From the NCBI GenBank assembly GCA_964475755.1, contig CAYYXR010000003.1:1-64000 (forward strand): DNA of 64,000 bases. Reading direction: 5' to 3'. The number at the start of each line of letters is the position of its first letter. Positions within the stretch are counted from its first letter, which is position 1. The DNA comes from UBA11612 sp964475755. GTDB lineage: Bacteria > Pseudomonadota > Alphaproteobacteria > Rhodospirillales > Rhodospirillaceae. Shown in pieces: positions 33,870-42,130 of this stretch. Made by a program: the position numbers and the translations under genes. The notes beneath the pieces were generated by a model. The model had not been told where the DNA came from and ran no database searches. It saw only the letters and a list, made by a program, of their open reading frames with translations.

Positions 33870-34456
33870 GACGCGTTGTCCTTTTGCGCTGTGTCCTTGA
33901 ACTCCTGCAGCGCTTGCAGCACCCGTTTACAGGTTACATTTGGATTGTCATGACCGGTTTCAATCGTAATATCGGCCTCGGCGTAGACGGGATAGCGCGT
34001 GTCCATCAGAGTCTGCAGCGTTTCTTTAGCGTTGCCCTTGTTGAGAAGAGGGCGATGGGTGCGGCCTTTGGTGCGGGCGTGCAGGGTCTCAAGGTCCGCA
34101 CGCAACCAAACAGAGATGGCCTGCGTGCGGATCAGGTCCCGGGTTTCGGGATCCATGAATGCGCCGCCGCCGGTGGCTAGAACACACGGTTCCTCGCCTA
34201 AAAGACGCGCCATCACCCGGCGCTCTCCGTCACGGAAATAGGCTTCACCGAATTGCTCGAAAATCTCGGAAATGGAACGCCCGGCCGCATCCTCAATTTC
34301 AGCGTCCGCATCCACAAAGCGCAGCCCAAGCTGCTGTGCCAAGCGCCGGCCGATGCAGCTTTTGCCCGCGCCCATAAGGCCCACAAGCACGACCGACCGG
34401 TCAAGGCCACGGGCGGGTGCCGGGCTTGCGTCTTTCGGTATTGCTGAGCCGTTCAT
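33866..34456 (-). CDS. aroK: Shikimate kinase
   Basis: 196 residues. P-loop GLMGAGKS at residues 26-33, shikimate-binding FVDADAEIE and the GGGAFMD motif, plus the lid RTHRPLL. Phosphorylates shikimate at the 3-hydroxyl. The N-terminal 20 residues are an unconserved Pro/Ala tail. First gene of aroK-aroB(-CorC-like), divergent from the small ORF at 34628. Confidence 0.96.
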   Translation of the reverse strand: MNGSAIPKDASPAPARGLDRSVVLVGLMGAGKSCIGRRLAQQLGLRFVDADAEIEDAAGRSISEIFEQFGEAYFRDGERRVMARLLGEEPCVLATGGGAFMDPETRDLIRTQAISVWLRADLETLHARTKGRTHRPLLNKGNAKETLQTLMDTRYPVYAEADITIETGHDNPNVTCKRVLQALQEFKDTAQKDNAS

Positions 34457-34627
34457 CGCGTCTTTGGTTCCTTTAGAGTGCGCCGCGCCAAAAGTCGGGA
34501 CGCTGGGGCAAGTTTACATGTTAACATATTGGCCGAATGGACTTTATCACAGCCCTTGCGTAGTGTCGTTGCGTGAAGCCGCGCCCAGGGCTTTGTACTG
34601 CTTCAAGAGTTTAACGGACGGAAAAGA

Positions 34628-34756
34628 ATGGCAAAGGTCCTTGTTATTGTGCTGATAGTCGCCATCGCAGGCGGGGTCGTTTTCCTGGCGACGTCCGATA
34701 TGCCTCCGCCGACGGCAAAAATGGAGAAAGTGATCCCCAATGATCGCTTCAACTAG
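34628..34756 (+). CDS. Small single-pass membrane protein (42 aa)
   Basis: 42 residues: a hydrophobic helix (VLVIVLIVAIAGGVVFLA) followed by SDMPPPTAKMEKVIPNDRFN. This pattern, one helix then a PP-x-KVIPNDRF-type tail, is reminiscent of a short conserved ORF upstream of xerD in related alphaproteobacteria. It overlaps the next gene's start by 17 bases, which suggests translational coupling. The ribosome site is weak (GGACGGAAAAGA). Likely periplasmic tail facing out. Confidence 0.7.
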   Translation: MAKVLVIVLIVAIAGGVVFLATSDMPPPTAKMEKVIPNDRFN

Positions 34757-36590
34757 CGGTCGGGCAGGCCGTTTTTTTATCGGCGCGGCGGGTTTTGCCG
34801 CCGCTTTCACCGCTGCCGTCGCCCTGAGCCAGGAAGAACAAGGCCAGGAGCCTTTACCGCCGCCCCGGCCACTACAGCTTGTGCCTGATCAGCCTAATGC
34901 GCCGGTGGAGCCGGCACCTGATATCGCGGTCGGTGAACTGGCTGCGCCCACGCAGGACACGATCGGCCTCGTCGATGCGCGAAGCGGAGGCTTTCCGGGC
35001 AGCCTTTGGAGGGGCTCGGATATCGAAATATTGCGTAAGCTCTTACCTCAGCTTCCAACGCGCATGACGTCCGCGCCTCAGCGCCGGCTCGCCGAGAACC
35101 TGCTTTTGTCCGCCGCGCCGCCGCCGTCTTCAGATGGGACATTGGCGTTGAGCGCCGTTCCTTCGAGTTGGCTTCTGGAAACGCGTATCGAACGCCTTGC
35201 CGCCATGGGGGCGTGGGACGATGTTCTGGCGATGATCGACCACGTGCCGTTGGCGGAGCGCTCGGAAGCTATTTTGAAATTGCGCGCGGATGCATTGCTC
35301 GTTTTGAACAGAACCGGTGAGGCCTGCGGTGAAACACAGGCCGCGCTCGACCGCGCCCCCGCCGTGCACTGGCAAAAAATTCAGGTTTTTTGTCATCTGA
35401 CAAATGGACAAATGAGTGCCGCGGACTTCGGCCTGTCCTTGCTGCGCGAACAAGGCGCCGACGATGAAACATTTTATTGGGCGGTTGATGTCTTGCGCGG
35501 CAATACGCCGGAGCCGCCTGACGAAGTTGGCGAACCGACGCCGCTGCTCCTTGCCATGTTGCGGGCGGCCGGCGTCTCTTCGCCAGACGCATTGATCCGT
35601 TCGGGCGATGCAACAACATTCGGCGTTCTGGCTGTCATGCCCATTGCCGCAAATCAAAACAATGACCGAGCACCCACGGCTAAAGACGCGGAGATGCTGC
35701 GCGCGGCCGCTGAAGCGCAAATCCTTCTTGCGGAGCGCGCAGTGGCCGTCGGCACGCTGGCGCCGGAGAGATTGCGCGCATTGTATCGCGGCCTCGAAGT
35801 GGACCTGGAGGACGCGCCGCCGCTCGAGGACATCGGGTTTGCCGACGTTAAAGCGCGTGCCCGTTTGTTCCAGTCGGCACTGATGCAAACCGTTCCGGTG
35901 GCCCGCGCCGAAATTATTGCACAGGCGATCGATATTGCCCGTGCGGACATGGGCGGCACGGCGCCGAGCCTTGCCACCGTAGGGCTTGTCTATGAACCGC
36001 TGCTGAGGGGCTTGTCTCCATCGCCGGACCTTGCGTGGTTCGCCGGGTCTGCCGCGCGGGGCCTAATGGCGGCGGGTGAATTCGAAGTCGCGCGAGAATG
36101 GATCTCTCTGGCCCGCAGCATGTCCCGGACAAACGCCGAAGCGGCGCAGGTGTCCGATGGTCTGTGGCCCATTGAGCGGTTGTTGGAACCTGGCGCCAAA
36201 GGCCGCTTGCCCTCACGTTCTATGAACGCATGGGCGGCCACGGTTCCTGAGGAGTTCGCAGTGCAAGGGCGCGAAATTCTGCTCAACCTGTATTCTGCTT
36301 TTGGTGATCCCGTCACCATGGCCGACTGGCAGCCGGTGTTGGATGGACGCCGGGTGCTGGAACATGGCCCGTCCATTGCGCCTCATATCTGGCACGGATT
36401 GACGCTGGCTGCGCGTGAACGCCGCGTCGGAGAGGCGGTGGCCTTGTCGTTGATCGCTTTGGGGGACGAGGGTCCGGGATTTGCCTCTTCGGCAACCCTT
36501 CAGAAAGTCATTGCAACATTGATGGCGGTTGGACGTGAGAGCGACGCGCGAGCCTTGGCAGTGGATGCGGCGTTGGCGTTAGGGTTATAG
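34740..36590 (+). CDS. Large exported protein with helical repeats, unknown function
   Basis: 616 residues. N-terminal signal or anchor (RFFIGAAGFAAAFTAAVALS), a Pro-rich linker (QEPLPPPRPLQLVPDQPNAP), then an Ala/Leu/Arg-rich helical region to the end, TPR/Sel1-like in look (WLLETRIERLAAMGAWDDVLAM, EGRESDAR-type helices). No enzyme motif. In alphaproteobacteria such a protein often precedes xerD, again of unknown role. The start lies inside the 42-residue ORF; xerD begins 13 bases after the stop. Confidence 0.75.
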   Translation: MIASTSGRAGRFFIGAAGFAAAFTAAVALSQEEQGQEPLPPPRPLQLVPDQPNAPVEPAPDIAVGELAAPTQDTIGLVDARSGGFPGSLWRGSDIEILRKLLPQLPTRMTSAPQRRLAENLLLSAAPPPSSDGTLALSAVPSSWLLETRIERLAAMGAWDDVLAMIDHVPLAERSEAILKLRADALLVLNRTGEACGETQAALDRAPAVHWQKIQVFCHLTNGQMSAADFGLSLLREQGADDETFYWAVDVLRGNTPEPPDEVGEPTPLLLAMLRAAGVSSPDALIRSGDATTFGVLAVMPIAANQNNDRAPTAKDAEMLRAAAEAQILLAERAVAVGTLAPERLRALYRGLEVDLEDAPPLEDIGFADVKARARLFQSALMQTVPVARAEIIAQAIDIARADMGGTAPSLATVGLVYEPLLRGLSPSPDLAWFAGSAARGLMAAGEFEVAREWISLARSMSRTNAEAAQVSDGLWPIERLLEPGAKGRLPSRSMNAWAATVPEEFAVQGREILLNLYSAFGDPVTMADWQPVLDGRRVLEHGPSIAPHIWHGLTLAARERRVGEAVALSLIALGDEGPGFASSATLQKVIATLMAVGRESDARALAVDAALALGL

Positions 36591-36603
36591 GGTAGGGCGT
36601 CTC

Positions 36604-37512
36604 ATGACGGCGCCTCACGTTGAAACCTTTCTGGAGATGATGGCCGCCGAACGCGGCGCATCGGCCCGTACTCTTGAAGCCTACAACCGGGATCTCGGCG
36701 ATGCGTCGGCCTTTCTGAAAAACCGCGGCCGCGACATATCGGGCGCAACCACCGACGATCTTCGGGCATATCTGAAAAAGATGCAGGATACGGCCATGGC
36801 GCCGCGCACCGCTGCGCGCAGGTTGTCCTGTCTTCGGCAGTTTTACAAATTTTTGTACGCAGAAGGTGCGCGTAAAGATGATCCTACTGCCGCGCTGGAC
36901 AGTCCCAGATTGGGCCGGCCGTTGCCGAAATACCTTAGCGAGGAGGACGTCGACAGGCTGCTTGCGGCGGCCCGGGACATGGGCGGCGTGAAGGGCGTTC
37001 GTGCCGCGGCTCTTCTTGAGTTGTTGTATGCGACGGGCTTGCGGGTTTCGGAACTGGTGTCACTGTCTTTGGCATCGGTGCGCGACAAATCAGCCATCAT
37101 CGTGCGCGGCAAAGGCGAGAAAGAACGACTGGTGCCGGTTGGGGAGGCGGCACGCGCGGCTGTGTCCAGCTATTTGGAAATTCGCGAGGCGTTCCTGCCT
37201 GAAAAAGTGAAATCATCACCGTTGCTGTTTCCGGCAGCCGCTCGGGGCGGGCACATGACCCGCACCGCCTTTGCTTCAATGCTGAAGGATATCGCCGTGC
37301 GGGCGGGCATTTCCCCGGCTAAGGTCTCGCCCCATGTCCTGCGCCACTCATTCGCGACACACCTTCTCTCGCACGGTGCGGACTTGCGCAGTTTGCAACA
37401 GATGCTGGGTCATGCGGACATTTCGACAACACAGATTTACACACACGTGTTGGACGAGCGGCTTAAGAAGTTGGTTTCTGACAACCATCCGCTGGCGAAA
37501 TTGAAGCTTTAA
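36604..37512 (+). CDS. xerD: Tyrosine recombinase XerD
   Basis: 302 residues. SAM-like N-terminal domain, then catalytic domain with Arg in ATGLRVSEL (near 146), HVLRHSFATH (near 243) and the nucleophile Tyr in STTQIYTHV (near 279). With XerC it resolves chromosome dimers at dif. Housekeeping rather than phage-type: no attachment repeats are visible nearby and it is in line with the two genes upstream. Confidence 0.93.
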   Translation: MTAPHVETFLEMMAAERGASARTLEAYNRDLGDASAFLKNRGRDISGATTDDLRAYLKKMQDTAMAPRTAARRLSCLRQFYKFLYAEGARKDDPTAALDSPRLGRPLPKYLSEEDVDRLLAAARDMGGVKGVRAAALLELLYATGLRVSELVSLSLASVRDKSAIIVRGKGEKERLVPVGEAARAAVSSYLEIREAFLPEKVKSSPLLFPAAARGGHMTRTAFASMLKDIAVRAGISPAKVSPHVLRHSFATHLLSHGADLRSLQQMLGHADISTTQIYTHVLDERLKKLVSDNHPLAKLKL

Positions 37513-37585
37513 GCCCGGCTGTGTGATTGTGAATCCGTATATATGAACCGAAATTTTGCTGCAAAAGCGCAACCCTTTTCCATCA

Positions 37586-38329
37586 TCATTTCTTGACGTC
37601 AAAGATGACGATGGTGCGGCTTTCGTCCTGGGTCGTGTCGCCGTTGTGCTTCACGTAAACGTTATCTACCGCATACCCAAAAACAGACAGCAGATCGTCG
37701 GCCACCGGATAATGTTTGTCGGTTCTGCCCAAGCTTATTTTGTCGCGCTTCTCGCCGGCGACGCGGGTAGCGCCGATGGCGATGATGCCCCCGTCGCGCA
37801 CCACGCGCAACATTTCGCGGCAGGCTTGATCCGGGTCGCTGGAATACACGAGCACCCAGCCGGCAATGACGAGATCGAAGGAGTCGTCCTCATAGGGCAT
37901 GGCATGCATGTTACCTACATCGATTCACGGCGAATAAGAGAATAGATCAAGGCCGCGAATATTGGACGGTTGAAATCCTTGCCCAACGAGACTGAGCAAT
38001 TCCATTTCGGTCCGTGGACCGACGCATAAAACCTTAAGCTTGTGCGCTTGGAAAAAGACCTTATCGATGGCGTATAACGGGCGGATTAGCCGATTGGTGC
38101 GCTGCGTCGAGCCGAAATCTTCCAATCCCGACAGATTGTGATTCAGTGCGTTTTCCCAAAGGGACTGTTGGTCTTCGGTGATTTTTACACCGTCGCCGGC
38201 CTTGGCCGCTTGGTACCTGGCGTTTGCGACCTTGTGGCGCACATAGTCGATGAGGAAGAGCTGTTGGGGATTCTTCGTCAAGTATTGGATGATATCGTTG
38301 AAATCCGCGTTGTTGATTTCGATTTTCAT
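37586..38329 (-). pseudogene. SAM methyltransferase interrupted by in-frame TGA at codon 135
   Basis: The reading frame starts at 38329 (MKIEINNADFNDII), reaches the SAM motif KVLCVGPRTEMELLSL and GLDLFSYSP, meets TGA at 37925-37927, then continues in the same frame as IDVGNMHAMPYEDDSFDLVI and AGWVLVYSSDPDQACREMLR down to 37586. The two halves form one Rossmann methyltransferase with nothing missing, so only one base separates it from an intact 247-residue enzyme. Its start overlaps the dioxygenase stop by four bases. Substrate unknown. Nonsense mutation or base-call error are both possible; recoding is unsupported. Confidence 0.75.
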
Positions 38330-39225
38330 ATGTTGCGGGACTCCATTGCGCGCATTGTTTCAATTGAGTGGTCGGTTGGGCCCTGAATCCAAAATGACAT
38401 TGCGTGGCGCGCCAAGTCGCTATCATCGCAGTTTAATGGGAAAGTGGTGGGCCGTGCATCTTCAATGCACTCCAGCCGATGGTGGTATGGAATATGAGCA
38501 TATAACACTTGCAGGATGCGCCGTTTCCCGCCGGCTGGGGTCTTTCCGCGGTGAAAACTGTATGTGTTTTCCAAGAAACACGTTCCTGCAGCTCCGGTTA
38601 TTTCTTCAACTGAGTCTCCGAAAATGCTGTCAATGCTATCGGCCACGTGACGGCCATTTCTGGAAAAATAATCCGGAATAGTTGATAGTGATCGACCTGA
38701 TCCCTCCAAAGCTTGTTGTACTTGGTCTGCACGGTGAGAGCGGCGCACGAAGATGTGGGGTCCATCCGACGTGCTTACGTCGTCGAGATAAACAAACATC
38801 TTGCAGGCGCGGAAGTCATCAGTGTCACGATGAAAGATTTGAGCGCCCATAGGCTCTTCGCCTTGCGTCAATGAAGACCACGCATTGATCGAAACAATAA
38901 TGCCCGGAGCCCCCAGGTAGCGAAGGACAGTTTCAAGCACATGCGGGTCCGTTGCAATTTTCATCACGTGTGGCGCTCGAACAACATCAAAAACCGGATA
39001 GTGTATGACTGAGTCTTCGCGCGTTGTGTCCAAACAATCATCAAGTGCGCGTGATATATCGGAAGCCTCACTTGCGCTAACGAAGTCGGGTATGAATGTG
39101 AGGCCCTGGGTGGCAAGTTCACTGGCTTTAATTTTCGATGATTCTGAAGTGTATTTAGAGTCTGCGAAATTTGACAAAGACAATAAGCGGTTTGCCAGTT
39201 GGTCGGCTATGGCGCCGCGTGTCAC
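38326..39225 (-). CDS. PhyH-type Fe(II)/2-oxoglutarate dioxygenase
   Basis: 299 residues. The iron triad is visible: His and Asp in IFHRDTDDF, and the distal His, with the oxoglutarate Arg nearby, in YSFHRGKTPAGGKRRILQ. DVSTSDGPHIFVRRSHR is the usual strand between them. The family hydroxylates or halogenates small molecules. A GTG at 39225 is the first usable start in frame but has no clear ribosome site. It sits between the 58-residue ORF and the methyltransferase on the same strand, in an AT-richer islet. Confidence 0.75.
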   Translation of the reverse strand: MTRGAIADQLANRLLSLSNFADSKYTSESSKIKASELATQGLTFIPDFVSASEASDISRALDDCLDTTREDSVIHYPVFDVVRAPHVMKIATDPHVLETVLRYLGAPGIIVSINAWSSLTQGEEPMGAQIFHRDTDDFRACKMFVYLDDVSTSDGPHIFVRRSHRADQVQQALEGSGRSLSTIPDYFSRNGRHVADSIDSIFGDSVEEITGAAGTCFLENTYSFHRGKTPAGGKRRILQVLYAHIPYHHRLECIEDARPTTFPLNCDDSDLARHAMSFWIQGPTDHSIETMRAMESRNI

Positions 39226-39252
39226 CGGAGATTTTACGCTTTTATTCAGTCC

Positions 39253-39429
39253 CTAGAGATATGTTCCCTTCGTTTCTAGAGCAGCTTGGAACAACTTGCC
39301 AAAAAAATCTCCCGTTTGTTCGGGGTAAATTGATTCCACCGAGTGAATGAATCTTTTCACCTCTGGATTCTCTCCGTGCTGACGAAGCACATCGATTGCG
39401 GCGTTGTACCGCGTATCTAAGTCGATCAC
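39253..39429 (-). CDS. Small protein (58 aa), unknown
   Basis: A GTG start at 39429 is preceded by AAGGA six bases upstream. The 58 residues (opening VIDLDTRYNAAIDVLRQHGE, closing FGKLFQAALETKGTYL) look like two or three amphipathic helices, with no signal or cysteine. The frame ends 28 bases before the dioxygenase. It has better ribosome-site support than a competing frame over the same bases. No family recognised; a partner or substrate-carrier of the neighbouring tailoring enzymes is only a guess. Confidence 0.5.
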   Translation of the reverse strand: MIDLDTRYNAAIDVLRQHGENPEVKRFIHSVESIYPEQTGDFFGKLFQAALETKGTYL

Positions 39430-39517
39430 GATGAATCCTTGGTGTGGGGAAAATATTGTTGATCAATTAAGGGAACGTACCAAGCAATCAATTTCGGTGC
39501 CATCCGTTAATGAAACA

Positions 39518-40363
39518 TCACTCGGATATTTTTGCCAGTATCTGCTCCGCTGACCATCCGCCCGCGCGTAAGGATTTTATCGTCACTGACTGATCTCGCT
39601 TGGAAAATTTCTTGCCGTCCGGGGCCGTAATGAGCTTGTGGTGCCGGTAGTTCGGTGTCGGTAGATTCAAAAGGGCTTGCAGCAACCGGTGAACATGCGT
39701 GCTGGGTAGCAAGTCTTCTCCCCTCGTGACTAATGTAACCCGCTGTAATGCATCGTCCCATGTGCACGCCAAGTGATAGCTCGTCGGCACGTCCTTGCGC
39801 GCCAGCACAACGTCGCCAAAAATATTAGGTGTGGCGTCGATATTTCCACGAACGGCATCGTGCCATTTCATCGGACCCGCACCTTTAACCGCCTCGGCCA
39901 TGCGCAGGCGCAGCGCAAAGGGTTCCGATTTCATGCGTGCACTGCTTTCGGACGCAGCGATTTGCCGGCAGGTGCCTGGGTAGAGTGGTCCATCGGGTCC
40001 ATGGGGTGCCCGCCCGGCCGCATCGATTTCCCGCTGGATGTCCGCCCGTGTGCAAAAACACGGATACAGCAAGTCCATCTCGGTTAGATTGAGCAGCGCG
40101 CTGCGGTAATTGTCGAAATGTTCCGACTGGCGGCGCACCGGCTGTTCCCACTCAAGCCCCAGCCAGGTCAGGTCCTCGAAAATGGCGTCCGCGAATTCCG
40201 GGCGGCAGCGCCCTAGATCTATGTCCTCGAGTCTAAGCAGAAACCGTCCATTTTCACCGGCCGCTTCATAGGCGTCCATTGCCGAATAGGCGTGCCCGAG
40301 GTGAAGGAGGCCGGTGGGGCTGGGCGCAAAGCGGGTTGTAATGGGCGGGTCCGTCGATGTCAT
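39518..40363 (-). CDS. gluQ: Glutamyl-queuosine tRNA(Asp) synthetase
   Basis: 281 residues. A class I glutamyl-tRNA-synthetase-like catalytic core without an anticodon-binding domain: APSPTGLLHLGHAYSAMDAY with the HIGH-equivalent HLGH, LRLEDIDLGRC, a Cys-bearing YPCFCTRADI zinc region, and the KMSKS-equivalent KKFSKRD. GluQRS attaches glutamate to queuosine at position 34 of tRNA-Asp. The ATG at 40363 is chosen over an upstream TTG. It links to the queCDE operon at 48-49.7 kb. Confidence 0.92.
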   Translation of the reverse strand: MTSTDPPITTRFAPSPTGLLHLGHAYSAMDAYEAAGENGRFLLRLEDIDLGRCRPEFADAIFEDLTWLGLEWEQPVRRQSEHFDNYRSALLNLTEMDLLYPCFCTRADIQREIDAAGRAPHGPDGPLYPGTCRQIAASESSARMKSEPFALRLRMAEAVKGAGPMKWHDAVRGNIDATPNIFGDVVLARKDVPTSYHLACTWDDALQRVTLVTRGEDLLPSTHVHRLLQALLNLPTPNYRHHKLITAPDGKKFSKRDQSVTIKSLRAGGWSAEQILAKISE

Positions 40364-40475
40364 GAAACCGTGATTCAATGGTCAGGAGAAGTTGCTGGTA
40401 TAAATACCATATTTTGTATTTCCCGAGGTTATTGCTAGACTATGAATATCCGAGCGAGGAGGGTGATTGAAACCG

Positions 40476-41039
40476 ATGACCGTGTCGCTTGAGACATGCC
40501 CGGCCTTAGTGCTGAACGCGGATTTTCGCCCGCTCAGTTACTTCCCTTTGTCGCTCTGGTCCTGGCAAGAGGCCATCAAGGCGGTGTTCCTCGAGCGGGT
40601 CCAGGTCGTGCAGGAATACGAGCACGAGGTCCACTCACCCAGCTGGACCATGAGGCTGCCCAGCGTCATCTCGCTCAAAAATTACGCGCCGATGGAACGC
40701 TCGCCGGCATTCACGCGATTCAATGTGTTCCTGCGCGATCATTTCACCTGCCAGTACTGCCGCGCGCCCCATCCCACCAACGACTTGACCTTCGACCACG
40801 TGGTTCCCCGGTCCAAGGGCGGGCGCACCACATGGCAGAATGTGGTGACGGCGTGCTCGCACTGCAATTTGATGAAGGGCAACAGGCTGCCGAAGGATGC
40901 AGGCATGCATCCCTCGCAAAGGCCGTACCGCCCGAACTCGCGGCAGCTGCAGGAAGTGGGGCGGAGATTCCCGCCTAACTATCTGCATCAAAGTTGGCGG
41001 GATTATCTTTATTGGGATACCGAACTCGATCCCTGGTGA
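40476..41039 (+). CDS. HNH endonuclease family protein
   Basis: 187 residues. HNH core: CQYCRAPHPTNDLTFDHVVP with zinc cysteines, then SKGGRTTWQNVVTACSHCNL. The N-terminal SLETCPALVLNADFRPLSYF is shared by a widely conserved proteobacterial group, so it is unlikely to be a selfish element. A TTG at 40467 sits closer to the AGGAGG, but the ATG at 40476 gives the usual family start. Cellular role not established. Confidence 0.88.
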   Translation: MTVSLETCPALVLNADFRPLSYFPLSLWSWQEAIKAVFLERVQVVQEYEHEVHSPSWTMRLPSVISLKNYAPMERSPAFTRFNVFLRDHFTCQYCRAPHPTNDLTFDHVVPRSKGGRTTWQNVVTACSHCNLMKGNRLPKDAGMHPSQRPYRPNSRQLQEVGRRFPPNYLHQSWRDYLYWDTELDPW

Positions 41040-41046
41040 TCTCGCC

Positions 41047-41535
41047 TTAGGTCAATTCGCTTTCGGCGAATAAAACCCCATCTTCATCACTGTATATCCA
41101 GCCGCCCGGCTTAAAGGTTACGTTGCCGAAGCTCACGGGCGCATCCACCATGCCGCCGCCGTTCTTCAGGCTGCGGCGCGGGTTCGCGCCGAGCGCCTTG
41201 ATGCCCACGTCGAGTGACTTGAGGGCGACGGTATCACGCACCGCCCCAAAAATGATCACGCCGGCCCAGCCGTTCTTCACGGCCATTTCTCCGATGATAT
41301 CGCCGAGCAGGGCGTAGCGCAGAGAGCCGCCGCCGTCCACGGCCAGCACGCCGCCGTTCCCGGATTCGCCCAGCGTCTGTTTCACCAGCGTGTTGTCTTC
41401 ATGGCATTTGATCGTGTGCACCGGCCCGGCGAATTGCAGCTTGCCGCCGTACTGATGGAACTGAACGTCGCAGGCGTTCGCGCGGCCCGATGGCCCGTGG
41501 GCGTCGAGAAGGTCGCAGGTGGAAATATTCGTCAT
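41047..41535 (-). CDS. rraA: RraA-family protein
   Basis: 162 residues. Conserved RraA features: ISTCDLLDAHG, a GNGGVLAVDGGGSLRYALLGD loop, AVKNGWAGVIIFGAVRD and the C-terminal VTFKPGGWIYSDEDGV. In Escherichia coli RraA binds and restrains RNase E, while related proteins act as 4-hydroxy-4-methyl-2-oxoglutarate aldolases. The two cannot be told apart here with certainty. Convergent with the HNH gene; coq7 lies upstream. Confidence 0.88.
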   Translation of the reverse strand: MTNISTCDLLDAHGPSGRANACDVQFHQYGGKLQFAGPVHTIKCHEDNTLVKQTLGESGNGGVLAVDGGGSLRYALLGDIIGEMAVKNGWAGVIIFGAVRDTVALKSLDVGIKALGANPRRSLKNGGGMVDAPVSFGNVTFKPGGWIYSDEDGVLFAESELT

Positions 41536-41545
41536 GGACTACCGC

Positions 41546-42130
41546 TCAGATTCTTTTTGATAACCAAATGGCAAGGCGCGTTCCGGCTTTCACCGCCCCG
41601 GTCAGGATTTCGTAGCCCGGCGTTTGTTCTGCGCCGTGGTCCAGGCTCACGTCTCGGTGACGCAATTCGTCATCCCGGAACTTAGTGATGGTTTCGCGCA
41701 AATCTTTTTCATCATCGCCCAATTGCGCTTCCTGTTCGGCGTAATGTTCGCCGATCACATCTTCCACCGCTACGGTGCAAGCCATGGCGGCTTTCGGGCC
41801 TAGCGCGGCGGTTGCGGCACCGAGGGCAAATCCCGCCATGTGCCATAGGGGCTCCAGCGCCGTCGGGCGTACGCCGCGTTCGGCCACTAGGGCATTAAAC
41901 TTTTTCAGGTGTTCTTCTTCTTGGGCCAACATGTCCTTGATGACCGCAGCGGAGTCGCTGTTCCCGAGAACCGCGAGTTGGCCCTCATAAATTCTTTTGG
42001 CGCCGTATTCTCCCGCTTGATCGACGCGGATCATGCTGTGAATAAGCTGGTCCTTGTCAGGATCGCCGGGCAGGCGTTCTTCGGCCGTCACTTTCGCGCG
42101 ACTTGGTTTGGTCTTGTGTGTGTGGCTCAT
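41546..42130 (-). CDS. coq7: Demethoxyubiquinone hydroxylase
   Basis: 194 residues. The di-iron four-helix bundle ligands are visible: RVDQAGEYGA, AQEEEHLKKF (ExxH), AVEDVIGEHYAEQ and RDDELRHRDVSL (ExxH). Hydroxylates demethoxyubiquinone in ubiquinone synthesis at the inner membrane. Its ATG overlaps the dsbB stop (ATGA), so it is translated after dsbB. rraA lies downstream. Confidence 0.95.
   Translation of the reverse strand: MSHTHKTKPSRAKVTAEERLPGDPDKDQLIHSMIRVDQAGEYGAKRIYEGQLAVLGNSDSAAVIKDMLAQEEEHLKKFNALVAERGVRPTALEPLWHMAGFALGAATAALGPKAAMACTVAVEDVIGEHYAEQEAQLGDDEKDLRETITKFRDDELRHRDVSLDHGAEQTPGYEILTGAVKAGTRLAIWLSKRI

Noticed and set aside
36604..37512. XerD-like recombinase as the integrase of the adjacent islet
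   Set aside because: It is in line with the conserved upstream pair, has housekeeping XerD features, and no attachment-site repeats were seen at the islet edges.
12954..37927. Stop-codon reassignment or selenocysteine as explanation for the three in-frame stops
   Set aside because: Each gene uses a different stop codon, and all three serve as normal terminators elsewhere in the window. No selenocysteine-type context was recognised near the TGA.
39242..39466. A 74-codon minus-strand frame overlapping the 58-residue ORF
   Set aside because: It lacks a ribosome site and its product is low in helix-forming residues and high in Arg; the frame with AAGGA and GTG is better.
40476..41039. HNH protein as a homing endonuclease or mobile element
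   Set aside because: Its N-terminus matches a widely conserved stand-alone family, there is no intron, intein or repeat around it, and base composition is like the neighbours.
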